The position numbers were made by a program, and so were the translations under genes. The notes under the pieces were generated by a model. It did no database searches. It saw only the letters and a program-made list of their open reading frames with translations, and was not told the DNA's origin. 64,000 nt of DNA from Bacteroidaceae bacterium (lineage in GTDB: Bacteria > Bacteroidota > Bacteroidia > Bacteroidales > Bacteroidaceae), in assembly GCA_017615245.1 (NCBI GenBank), contig JAGAAL010000043.1, positions 33,550-97,549 of the forward strand, in the 5' to 3' direction. Of the stretch, positions 34,541-42,374 are shown in pieces; within the stretch, counting starts at the first letter, position 1; each line of letters starts with the position of its first letter.

Positions 34541-37045
34541 ATGAACGTAAGTTATAAGTGGCTGAAGGATTATGTCGATTTCGACCTGACTCCCGATGAA
34601 GTATCGAAAGCGCTGACCAGTGTGGGTCTGGAGGTAGAAAGTCTTGAGGAAGTACAGACGGTGAAAGGCGGATTGGTAGGACTGGTTGTGGCACAAGTGT
34701 TGACTTGCGAACCTCATCCCGATAGCGACCACATGCATGTGTGTACGGTTGATTTAGGTGAAGGACGTGTTGAGCAGATTGTGTGTGGAGCACTTAATTG
34801 CCGTCAGGGATTGAAGACCATTGCAGCAACACTGGGGACGAAACTTTATGATGGCGACAAGGAGTTTGTCATCAAGAAGTCGAAACTGAGGGGTGTTGAA
34901 TCGAACGGTATGTTGTGTGCTGAAGATGAAATCGGAATCGGAACCAGCCATGCAGGTATTATCGAACTGCCAGAGGATGCTGTTGTGGGCACTCCGGCAG
35001 CGAAGTATTATAATCTTGAGAGCGATTATGTCATAGGTATCGGCATCACCCCCAACCATTCAGACGCATGCAGTCATTGGGGTGTGGCTCGTGACCTTTA
35101 CGCTTATCTTCGTCAGAACGGCTATCAGACAGCCCTCCATCGTCCCAATGTAGATGCATTCAAGGTCGATTCAAATAATCTGCCTATCGCTATCGAAGTT
35201 GAGCAGCAGGATGCTTGCCCTCGTTATGTGGCTGTATCGGTCAAAGGTTGTGAAGTGAAAGAATCACCAAAGTGGTTGCAGGATCGTTTGACGGTTATCG
35301 GTTTGCGTCCAATCAACAATATTGTTGATATTACCAACTACATCATGATGGCATACGGACAGCCTCTACATTGTTTTGATGCTGATATGATTAAAGGTCA
35401 GAAGGTGGTCGTGAAGACCTTGCCCGAAGGTACTCCGTTCGTTACACTTGATGGGGTAGAACATAAGTTGTCGGACCGCGACCTTGCTATCTGCAACGCG
35501 GAGGAACCGATGTGTATCGCCGGTGTGTTTGGCGGAAAGGGTAGTGGAACCTACGAAACCACTAAGGATGTGCTTTTTGAATCGGCATATTTCCATCCTA
35601 CATGGATTCGTAAGAGTGCTCGCCGTCACGGCCTTCAGACTGATGCCAGCTTCCGTTTCGAACGCGGAATCGACCCAGAAGGTCAGGTTTACGCTGTGAA
35701 GATGGCTGCCCTGATGACCAAAGAACTCGCTGGTGGTGAGATTGCAATGGATGTCGTCGATGTGAAGAATGATACCCTGCCAAAGAATGCAACCGTAGAA
35801 CTCGAATATAAGTATCTTTGGGATCTTGCAGGAAAAGAAATCCCTGCAGAGACCGTCAAGTCCATCTGTGTGGATTTGGGCATGAAGGTGCTGAATGAGA
35901 CCGCAGAGACTGTCACCCTGGATGTACCAGCATATCGCGTGGATGTCACTCGTCCTTGCGACATCGTGGAGGAAGTGCTGCGTGTCTATGGTTACAACAA
36001 CATGGAGATTCCAACCCAGTTGAAGTCATCCTTGACGACAAAAGGTGAACTCGACAAATCATATAAGTTGCAGAACTTGGTGGCAGAACAGTTGGTGGGT
36101 TGCGGATTCAATGAAATCCTCAACAATTCGCTCACTAAGACTTCCTATTATGACGAATTGGAGGCATTCAAGGCAGAGAACCTTGTCCGGCTGATTAATC
36201 CGCTGAGTCAGGATCTTGGCGTGATGCGTCAGACCCTTCTTTTCGGAGGACTTGAGACCATCAGTCATAACACCAACCGTCGGATGTCAGACCTCCGTCT
36301 GTTTGAATTCGGCAACTGCTACTACTACAATGCCGCTAAGAAATCAGAAGAGAAGATTAAGGTCAGCAATGCTGAGACTTCGAAGGCTGTGCTTGCACCG
36401 TATTCAGAGGACTATCACCTCGGATTGTGGCTCACAGGTAAGCGTGTTGCAGGAAACTGGGCACATGTAGACGAGGAAACGAGCGTGTATGAGATGAAGG
36501 CTTATGTGCTCAATGTATTGCGTCGTCTCGGCACTCCGTTTGGTGCGCTCATCTTTGCAGAAGAGTCAAACGATGTATGGGCCAAGTCGACCAAGATTAC
36601 GAATCATGGCGGTAAACTCATTGCACAGTTCGGCATTGTCAGCAAGAAGCAGCTCGTGAAGTTCGACATCGAAGCATTAGTCTTCTATGCCGACATCAAT
36701 TGGAACAACCTCATGAAGCTCATCAAGGGTAAGACTGTCAGCTTCCATGATATTCCAAAGTTCCCGGCAGTAAGTCGCGACCTCGCACTTCTGCTCGATA
36801 AGAATGTGGAATTTGCAACTATCGAATCAGCTGCTTACAGCGCAGAACGCAAACTGCTCAAGGACGTACGCTTATTTGATGTCTATGAAGGCAAGAACCT
36901 CGAAGAAGGTAAGAAGTCGTATGCTGTGAACTTCACCCTCCAGAGCGAAGAGAAGACCCTCAACGACAAAGCTATCGAGGCTGTTATGAGTAAGATAGAG
37001 CAAGCTATCGTGAAGGCTACAGGAGCAACAGTGAGAGGAAAATAG
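34541..37045 (+). CDS. pheT: Phenylalanyl-tRNA synthetase beta subunit
   Basis: An 834-residue subunit that, with PheS, charges tRNA-Phe. Domains are in the usual order: N-terminal domain (MNVSYKWLKDYVDF), EMAP-like tRNA-binding fold (about 40-150), B3/B4 editing domain (about 210-370), B5 domain (about 400-480, RVDVTRPCDIVEEVLRVYGY), catalytic-like core, and a C-terminal anticodon-binding FDX-ACB domain (about 740-834, FPAVSRDLALLLD). Length is normal. pheS is not in this window, so the two subunit genes are separated here. yebC follows 71 bases later. Confidence 0.97.
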   Translation: MNVSYKWLKDYVDFDLTPDEVSKALTSVGLEVESLEEVQTVKGGLVGLVVAQVLTCEPHPDSDHMHVCTVDLGEGRVEQIVCGALNCRQGLKTIAATLGTKLYDGDKEFVIKKSKLRGVESNGMLCAEDEIGIGTSHAGIIELPEDAVVGTPAAKYYNLESDYVIGIGITPNHSDACSHWGVARDLYAYLRQNGYQTALHRPNVDAFKVDSNNLPIAIEVEQQDACPRYVAVSVKGCEVKESPKWLQDRLTVIGLRPINNIVDITNYIMMAYGQPLHCFDADMIKGQKVVVKTLPEGTPFVTLDGVEHKLSDRDLAICNAEEPMCIAGVFGGKGSGTYETTKDVLFESAYFHPTWIRKSARRHGLQTDASFRFERGIDPEGQVYAVKMAALMTKELAGGEIAMDVVDVKNDTLPKNATVELEYKYLWDLAGKEIPAETVKSICVDLGMKVLNETAETVTLDVPAYRVDVTRPCDIVEEVLRVYGYNNMEIPTQLKSSLTTKGELDKSYKLQNLVAEQLVGCGFNEILNNSLTKTSYYDELEAFKAENLVRLINPLSQDLGVMRQTLLFGGLETISHNTNRRMSDLRLFEFGNCYYYNAAKKSEEKIKVSNAETSKAVLAPYSEDYHLGLWLTGKRVAGNWAHVDEETSVYEMKAYVLNVLRRLGTPFGALIFAEESNDVWAKSTKITNHGGKLIAQFGIVSKKQLVKFDIEALVFYADINWNNLMKLIKGKTVSFHDIPKFPAVSRDLALLLDKNVEFATIESAAYSAERKLLKDVRLFDVYEGKNLEEGKKSYAVNFTLQSEEKTLNDKAIEAVMSKIEQAIVKATGATVRGK

Positions 37046-37116
37046 ACTCCCTGTGCCTCCTTAAGGGGAATGTAAAAATGAAATAATTATGTCAAAATTA
37101 AATAGTAAATTAGAAT

Positions 37117-37848
37117 ATGGGACGCGCATTTGAATTCAGAAAAGCCCGCAAACTGAAGAGATGGGGCAACATGGCAAAGACATTTACACGTCTTGGCAAG
37201 CAAATCGCAATCGCAGTAGCAGAAGGTGGTCCAGACCCCGACAACAACGCACACTTACGTGCTATTATTGCTACCTGCCGTCATGAAAACATGCCGAAAG
37301 ACAATATCGATCGCGCAATCAAGAACGCAATCGGTAAGGATAAGTCTGCATGGAAGTCGATGACCTACGAGGGATATGGTCCTCATGGAGTTGCAGTATT
37401 TGTTGATACACTTACTGACAACACCACCCGTACCGTAGCCGATGTGCGTAGTATCTTCAATAAGTTCAGCGGCACACTCGGTACGATGGGTTCTTTGGCC
37501 TATCTGTTCGACCACTATGCAATGTTCTCCTTCAAGAAACCTGAAGGTCTCGATATGGACGAGATGATTCTTGACTTGATCGACCTGGGAGTCAACGATG
37601 AGTTCGATGAGGAGTACGATGAAGATAAGGACGAGACGCTCATTACAATTTATGGTGACCCAAAGAGCTTTGCCTTGATTCAGAAGTATCTCGAAGATCA
37701 TCAGTACGAAATCACAGCAGCCGAGTTCACTTACGTACCTAACGACCTTAAGGAAGTGACTGATGAGCAGCGTGAAACTATCGATAAGATGGTAGAGCGT
37801 CTTGAGGAATTCGATGATGTGCAGAACGTATATACTAATATGAAATAA
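37117..37848 (+). CDS. yebC: YebC/PmpR-family protein
   Basis: A 243-residue member of the YebC family, known as DNA-binding regulators and, more recently, as ribosome-associated factors easing translation of proline runs. The N-terminal signature is FEFRKARKLKRWGNMAKTFT (the family usually has GHSKW here), followed by AVAEGGPDPDNNAHLR and the acidic second domain. Length is normal. It sits downstream of pheT and before a palindromic repeat, so the pheT transcript may end with it. Confidence 0.92.
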   Translation: MGRAFEFRKARKLKRWGNMAKTFTRLGKQIAIAVAEGGPDPDNNAHLRAIIATCRHENMPKDNIDRAIKNAIGKDKSAWKSMTYEGYGPHGVAVFVDTLTDNTTRTVADVRSIFNKFSGTLGTMGSLAYLFDHYAMFSFKKPEGLDMDEMILDLIDLGVNDEFDEEYDEDKDETLITIYGDPKSFALIQKYLEDHQYEITAAEFTYVPNDLKEVTDEQRETIDKMVERLEEFDDVQNVYTNMK

Positions 37849-37950
37849 TTGGCCCCCTCCTAAAGGAACGTTTTGCGTAACTCCTTTGGGTGGATAAACC
37901 CACCGTCGTCGCAAGCATTGCTACGATTTCGCAATGCCCCTGAGGGGAGG
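37846..37950. repeat. GC-rich palindromic element after yebC
   Basis: Outer arms CCCCCTCCTAAAGGA and CCTGAGGGGAGG enclose GGGTGGATAAACCC and GCATTGC..GCAATGC hairpins. It belongs to the same loose CCCC..GGGG family as other copies in the window and fills the 138-base gap before the TSCPD gene. Confidence 0.6.
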
Positions 37951-37986
37951 AATGAATATAGGCAAATAGTGTATATTTAATATAAG

Positions 37987-38262
37987 GTGAAAGCTATTTA
38001 TCATACACACGGCACCTGTTCGCAAGCCATCGAGTTGGAAGTCGACGATAATCACATCGTTCAGCATGTCAACTTTGTTGGAGGATGCTCAGGCAACACA
38101 CAAGGTATCTCCCAGTTGGTACGCGGACAGAAAGCGGAAGATGTCATCAATCGCCTGCAAGGCATTAGGTGTGGCATGAAAACAACATCATGTCCTGACC
38201 AGTTGTCTATTGCACTTGCTGAAGCCGTACGTCGAATCGATCAAAACAAAGAGAACGCATGA
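37987..38262 (+). CDS. TSCPD-domain protein (TIGR03905 type)
   Basis: A 91-residue protein beginning with GTG. It has HTHGTCSQAIELEV, GGCSGNTQGISQLV and the name-giving TSCPDQLSIAL motif. The TSCPD domain also occurs at the C-terminus of some ribonucleotide reductases; the stand-alone form has no settled function, though its four cysteines suggest metal binding. The GTG start puts the conserved YHTHGTCS segment at the N-terminus as in the family. The next gene overlaps its stop by four bases (ATGA). Confidence 0.9.
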   Translation: MKAIYHTHGTCSQAIELEVDDNHIVQHVNFVGGCSGNTQGISQLVRGQKAEDVINRLQGIRCGMKTTSCPDQLSIALAEAVRRIDQNKENA

Positions 38263-38660
38263 AACGAGCACTTTTATTGATGATGATTGCAATGCTGCTA
38301 CTGACCGCTTGTCAGGAGAGCAAACGAGAGCGTTTCGAACGTGAAGCACGTGAGTTCACCGCGAAGAACTGTCCACGTGCAGAATGGGACGACCTCATCT
38401 TCCTCGACAGCCTTGTGTGTCCTAACGACGGCAGCAACACTATCACCTATTATTATTCCATTCATAGTGATTCTGCTTCTATGGTCGAAATAGTCGATAA
38501 ATACGATGACCTTTATACCACGCTATTAGGAGCAGTACGCAACTCCGTTGATCTTCGTCATGTGAAGGAAGAAGGCTTGAACATCGTCTACTCTTACAAT
38601 AACCCAGATACGGGAGAAGAGATTACAACGTTCACTTTCACGCCCGAAGACTACAACTGA
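38259..38660 (+). CDS. Small lipoprotein, function unknown
   Basis: A 133-residue predicted lipoprotein: basic start, hydrophobic core and LLTAC lipobox (Cys 18). The mature part has AEWDDLIFLDSLVCPNDGSN and a C-terminal beta-rich segment (LNIVYSYNNPDTGEEITTF). I do not recognise the family. It overlaps the TSCPD gene start-to-stop (ATGA) and its stop overlaps the next start (TGATG), so the three genes are translationally coupled. Confidence 0.82.
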   Translation: MKRALLLMMIAMLLLTACQESKRERFEREAREFTAKNCPRAEWDDLIFLDSLVCPNDGSNTITYYYSIHSDSASMVEIVDKYDDLYTTLLGAVRNSVDLRHVKEEGLNIVYSYNNPDTGEEITTFTFTPEDYN

Positions 38661-39148
38661 TGACCAAAGACGAGCGTATATTACGTGCAAGAGAGTTGTT
38701 CCTGCAAGGCTTCAACTGTTCACAATCAGTCTTCTGTGCTTATGCTGAAGACTATGGAATGCCTCTCGAATTAGCTCTCCGCGTATCAGCCTCATTCGGA
38801 GGAGGAATCGCACGAATGCGTGAAACTTGTGGAGCCGTATGTGGAATGGCCATGCTCGTAGGGATTGAAGAAGGGCAGACCTTACCCAACGACCCACAGC
38901 AGAAACAGAAGAACTATCACATCGTGCAAGAATTAGCTGCACGGTTCCGAGAACAACACGGCAGCATCAAGTGTTCAGAACTGCTCGGATTGCGAAAAGA
39001 TGCACCTATCGAGTCTGTGCCCGACGAACGTACAGCCGAATACTATAAGAAACGTCCCTGCTTGCGGATGATAGAATCTGCAGTAGCAATATACGAAGAC
39101 TGGAAGGATGGCAGAGTGGACGATCGCGCTGGTCTCGAAAACCGGTAA
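38660..39148 (+). CDS. C_GCAxxG_C_C family redox-type protein, 3' end inside a tRNA gene
   Basis: A 162-residue protein of the C_GCAxxG_C_C family, with GFNCSQSVFCAYAEDYGM near the start and ETCGAVCGMAM, matching the cysteine pattern; function in the family is unsettled (probably redox or metal-related). The natural end of such proteins should be near AIYEDWKDG; here the frame runs on for about ten more residues (VDDRAGLENR) into the tRNA-Ser gene and stops at TAA 39146-39148 within the tRNA variable arm. It starts on the stop codon of the lipoprotein gene. Confidence 0.88.
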   Translation: MTKDERILRARELFLQGFNCSQSVFCAYAEDYGMPLELALRVSASFGGGIARMRETCGAVCGMAMLVGIEEGQTLPNDPQQKQKNYHIVQELAARFREQHGSIKCSELLGLRKDAPIESVPDERTAEYYKKRPCLRMIESAVAIYEDWKDGRVDDRAGLENR

Positions 39149-39188
39149 ACGGGTAACCGTTTCGGGGGTTCGAATCCCCCTCCTTCCG
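39102..39188 (+). tRNA. tRNA-Ser (anticodon CGA)
   Basis: An 87-base class II tRNA. The acceptor stem GGAAGGA (39102-39108) pairs with TCCTTCC (39181-39187) with discriminator G. The anticodon stem CTGGT/ACCGG holds the loop CTCGAAA, giving CGA. A long variable arm with stem AAACGG/CCGTTT identifies serine, and the T arm GGGGG-TTCGAAT-CCCCC is perfect. CCA is not encoded (CAA follows). The first 47 bases overlap the preceding CDS. Confidence 0.96.
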
Positions 39189-39249
39189 CAATAGCATGAT
39201 AATGCTCAGAAGGGGGATAGGCAACAAGCCAATCCCCCTCCTTCCGCAA
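39173..39249 (+). repeat. Direct repeat of the tRNA-Ser 3' end
   Basis: The last 16 bases of the tRNA plus CAA (39173-39191, 19 bases) are repeated exactly at 39231-39249. The 39-base spacer contains AGGGGGAT, which can pair with ATCCCCCT of the second copy to form a terminator-like hairpin followed by GCTTGTTTTTCTT. Duplication of a tRNA 3' end is the signature of attachment sites, but no integrase or cargo lies between the copies. Confidence 0.75.
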
Positions 39250-39342
39250 AGCTTGTTTTTCTTATCATTGCTCTTTCGTAATCTGTTTTCGCTGTGTTCG
39301 CACACAAAAGTAAGAAAATTTGTGCATTTTTCTTAAAAAATG

Positions 39343-39373
39343 TTTGCAGAATGAGAAAAAACATGTAACTTTG
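39343..39373 (+). promoter_or_regulatory. Promoter (-33/-7) for the winged-helix gene
   Basis: TTTG (39343-39346), 19-base spacer, TAACTTTG (39366-39373). Leader of about 53 bases to ATG 39434. Confidence 0.8.
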
Positions 39374-39433
39374 CAGTGTGAAAAGGAATTTCACCTAGGT
39401 TTTGATGTATTAATTTGGTAAAAAGAAAAGATT

Positions 39434-39643
39434 ATGTTACAGGAAAAAGCAGGAAACATCGCAGGTACAATTTGGAATGCACTTGCTGAGAACAACGGTC
39501 AGACTTACAAGCAAATCAAGAAGTCTACAAAATTGGCTGAAAAGGATTTTAACCTTGGTCTTGGTTGGTTGCTTCGTGAGGACAAAGTTGCAGTTGCAGA
39601 AACTGGCGACGAGAAGGACCCTTACACTTACTCACTCAAGTAA
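39434..39643 (+). CDS. Small winged helix-turn-helix protein
   Basis: A 69-residue protein consisting of one winged-helix domain of the kind common in Bacteroidetes (AGTIWNALAENNGQTYKQIK ... FNLGLGWLLREDKVAV). It probably binds DNA, but small proteins of this family have no proven targets. It is a single-gene unit with a strong promoter and a terminator directly after it, which suggests high, constant expression. Confidence 0.88.
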   Translation: MLQEKAGNIAGTIWNALAENNGQTYKQIKKSTKLAEKDFNLGLGWLLREDKVAVAETGDEKDPYTYSLK

Positions 39644-39664
39644 TAAGGTAAGCATCAGAAAGTT

Positions 39665-39703
39665 AATAAGAGGTATACCATTGAGGTGTACCTCTTATTT
39701 TGT
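39665..39703. terminator. Bidirectional terminator between convergent genes
   Basis: A 15-bp stem: AATAAGAGGTA pairs with TACCTCTTATT, extended by TACC/GGTG around the loop ATTGA, followed by TTTGTATTT on the plus strand. It separates the winged-helix gene from the nuclease gene on the other strand. Confidence 0.85.
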
Positions 39704-39705
39704 AT

Positions 39706-40623
39706 TTAGAACCAGAGTTTTTTTAGGGTTTCCACATCCTCGCCTTCGATGGCATCTTCCTTGAGGTTGGGTAGGTTGTGGAAGAAGTCGATGCCGGTCT
39801 TAGCTTCCAGATCGTCTATATTGACTGCATTGTCGCGCACCACACTCTCTGGTGCGTATTTGTTGTCTGAGTAGCCGTGGTTGTTGTGCTGTACCCAGAA
39901 ACCGATGGCGCTATAGTTGCCAGCCTTGAATCGGAGGAGGGCAATGAAGTAGTATTTGGGTACGACGATGGATTTTCCACCGCTGCTTTTTGATACGCCT
40001 TGTGTCTGGTCGATGGTGCCTCCCTTGACGACATAGAGGGTATCTGCGAAGCTGGAGTCACGTCCGATTCTTTGTACATACTGCTCGAAGGCTGTCCAGT
40101 AGTTGCTGTTGAAACTGGACTGCATGGGTGACATATTGGTCATGTAGAAGGTCTGCTGATTAGCTTCCTTGCTATACTGACGGTCGTAGGATGCGCAGAT
40201 ATGACCGCGGCTGTAGCCTGAGAAATAACCTGAACCAATTTTGTATTTCTGAGGTAGTTTGGGATCGTCGGCCCATGCATCTTTAGAACGTCCACTTCCC
40301 AAATCGCGTGTCAGCCCGTCGAAACGAAAGGCAACCCAGCGTGAATGGTTCTTGACAGGATTGTATTCAAGGCAGTAGGTCATGACGGAATCTTTGCCTA
40401 ACTTGACGCTATGCTGGATGAACAGGTTATCGCCTCCTGCGAGTTTGGGTACTTCAAGGCGAGATTCATATTTGCCGAGTGTCACGCCTGAGAAGATAAT
40501 GTTGGTGCTGTCGTCCTTGCTACAGGAAAAACAGAGCAGAAGGATTGAACAGCAGCAAAAATGAAAAACTGAAAAACTGAAGCGGCGTAAAACAGAATCT
40601 CCGATATAATTGTTTGTAGTCAT
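39706..40623 (-). CDS. DNA/RNA non-specific endonuclease (NUC family), probable lipoprotein
   Basis: A 305-residue secreted nuclease of the Serratia NucA/EndoG type. The hydrophobic N-terminus ends in a lipobox-like LLLCFSC, placing the mature enzyme at the envelope. The active-site region reads GYSRGHICASYDRQ (the usual DRGH is SRGH here; the catalytic His is kept), and the Mg-ligand helix is NMSPMQSSFNSNYWTAFEQ. It may degrade extracellular nucleic acids. The signal-peptide DNA includes an 8-base repeat (CAGTTTTT twice). It lies 18 bases after ettA and ends the long minus-strand operon. Confidence 0.9.
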   Translation of the reverse strand: MTTNNYIGDSVLRRFSFSVFHFCCCSILLLCFSCSKDDSTNIIFSGVTLGKYESRLEVPKLAGGDNLFIQHSVKLGKDSVMTYCLEYNPVKNHSRWVAFRFDGLTRDLGSGRSKDAWADDPKLPQKYKIGSGYFSGYSRGHICASYDRQYSKEANQQTFYMTNMSPMQSSFNSNYWTAFEQYVQRIGRDSSFADTLYVVKGGTIDQTQGVSKSSGGKSIVVPKYYFIALLRFKAGNYSAIGFWVQHNNHGYSDNKYAPESVVRDNAVNIDDLEAKTGIDFFHNLPNLKEDAIEGEDVETLKKLWF

Positions 40624-40641
40624 TTTGTTGGTGTGTAGGGG

Positions 40642-42339
40642 TTAATCGTCCATGAGTTTGCGATAACGAATACGTTTTGGCTCTTCGAGTCCCAGACGTT
40701 TTGCTTTGTTGGCTTCGTAGTCGGTATAAGAGCCTTCGAACCAGAATACTTCTCCGTTGCCTTCGAAGGCAAGGATGTGGGTACAGATGCGGTCGAGGAA
40801 CCATCGGTCGTGGCTAATGATAACGGCACATCCAGCGAAGGAGTCAAGTCCTTCTTCAAGAGCACGAAGGGTGTTGACATCGATGTCGTTGGTCGGCTCG
40901 TCGAGTAGGAGTACGTTGCCTTCTTGTTTGAGTGCGATAGCGAGTTGCAGACGATTGCGTTCACCGCCAGAGAGCACGCCACAGAGTTTTTCCTGATCGG
41001 CTCCGTTGAAGTTGAAACGGCTAAGGTAAGCTCGCACATTGATGTCGCGTCCACCCATACGGATGGTTTCGTTGCCCTGACTTACTACCTGATAAACGCT
41101 CTTGTCGGGGATAATATCCTGATGCTGTTGATCGACATAGCTGAGTCGGACGGTCTCGCCTACATTGAACTGTCCTCCGTCAACCTGTTCAAGTCCCATA
41201 ATGAGCCGGAAGAGGGTCGTCTTACCCATTCCGTTAGGACCGATAACACCTACAATACCATTTGGCGGAAGGTTGAAGTTGAGGTCGCGGAAAAGCACTT
41301 TATCGCCAAAAGATTTGGCAACATGAACAGCCTCGATGACTTTGTTGCCAAGACGGGGACCGTTAGGAATGAAGATTTCGAGTTTCTGCTCACGCTCTTT
41401 CTGGTCTTCGTTAAGCAGGCGGTCGTAGGAGTTGAGACGTGCCTTTCCTTTAGCTTGACGTGCCTTTGGTGCCATTCGTACCCATTCCAACTCTCGTTCG
41501 AGTGTCTTTCGGCGTTTACTTTCAGTTTTCTCTTCCTGAGCCATGCGGAGTGCTTTCTGTTCGAGCCACGATGAGTAGTTTCCTTTCCATGGGATGCCTT
41601 CACCTCTGTCGAGTTCGAGAATCCATTCGCTCACATCATCGAGGAAGTAGCGGTCGTGGGTGACAGCAATGACGGTTCCCTCATATTGCTGGAGATGTTG
41701 CTCAAGCCAGTCTATGCTTTCGGCATCGAGGTGGTTGGTAGGCTCGTCGAGCAGAAGTACATCAGGTTTTTGAAGCAACAGGCGGCAGAGCGCCACACGA
41801 CGACGCTCACCTCCTGAGAGATTCGTGACTGCCCAGTCGGCTGGAGGACAACGAAGCGCATCCATAGCGCGTTCGAGTTTGCTATCCATATTCCATGCAT
41901 CGGTGGAGTCGATGATATCCTGCAACTCGGCCTGACGAGTCATGAGTTGCTCCATCTTATCGGGGTCTTCGTAGAATTCGGGTAAACCGAATTTCACGTT
42001 GATTTCGTCATATTCCTTCAGGGCATCATAGACATGCTGTACGCCCTCCATTACGTTCTCCTTTACGGTCTTGTTGGCATCGAGCTGAGGGTCTTGTGGT
42101 AGATAACCTACGGTATATCCAGGACTCCACACCACATTACCTTGATACTGCTGGTCGATTCCTGCGATAATCTTCATCAGGGTGGATTTACCGGCACCGT
42201 TAAGACCAATGATGCCAATCTTGGCTCCATAGAAAAAGGAGAGGTAGATGTTTTTGAGTACTTGTTTCTGGTTTTGCTGAATGGTCTTCGAAACGCCGAC
42301 CATAGAGAAAATGATTTTCTTGTCGTCTACTGTTGCCAT
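40642..42339 (-). CDS. ettA: Energy-dependent translational throttle protein EttA (ABC-F)
   Basis: A 565-residue soluble ABC-F ATPase that binds the ribosomal E site and regulates entry into elongation according to ATP/ADP. It has two nucleotide-binding domains with Walker A GLNGAGKST and GPNGMGKTT, signatures LSGGERRR and LSGGERNR, Walker B LLLDEPTNHLDAES and LLLDEPTNDIDVNT, and an arm/linker region rich in Lys/Arg/Glu. Length and order match EttA well. The gap to nadE upstream is 35 bases; the nuclease gene follows after 18. Confidence 0.96.
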   Translation of the reverse strand: MATVDDKKIIFSMVGVSKTIQQNQKQVLKNIYLSFFYGAKIGIIGLNGAGKSTLMKIIAGIDQQYQGNVVWSPGYTVGYLPQDPQLDANKTVKENVMEGVQHVYDALKEYDEINVKFGLPEFYEDPDKMEQLMTRQAELQDIIDSTDAWNMDSKLERAMDALRCPPADWAVTNLSGGERRRVALCRLLLQKPDVLLLDEPTNHLDAESIDWLEQHLQQYEGTVIAVTHDRYFLDDVSEWILELDRGEGIPWKGNYSSWLEQKALRMAQEEKTESKRRKTLERELEWVRMAPKARQAKGKARLNSYDRLLNEDQKEREQKLEIFIPNGPRLGNKVIEAVHVAKSFGDKVLFRDLNFNLPPNGIVGVIGPNGMGKTTLFRLIMGLEQVDGGQFNVGETVRLSYVDQQHQDIIPDKSVYQVVSQGNETIRMGGRDINVRAYLSRFNFNGADQEKLCGVLSGGERNRLQLAIALKQEGNVLLLDEPTNDIDVNTLRALEEGLDSFAGCAVIISHDRWFLDRICTHILAFEGNGEVFWFEGSYTDYEANKAKRLGLEEPKRIRYRKLMDD

Positions 42340-42374
42340 AATGGTTGGGGTTAAGAGAGGAACCTGTCTTTTTG

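Noticed and set aside
37255-37914. A 219-codon open frame opposite yebC
   Set aside because: Shadow of a well-supported conserved gene; no promoter.
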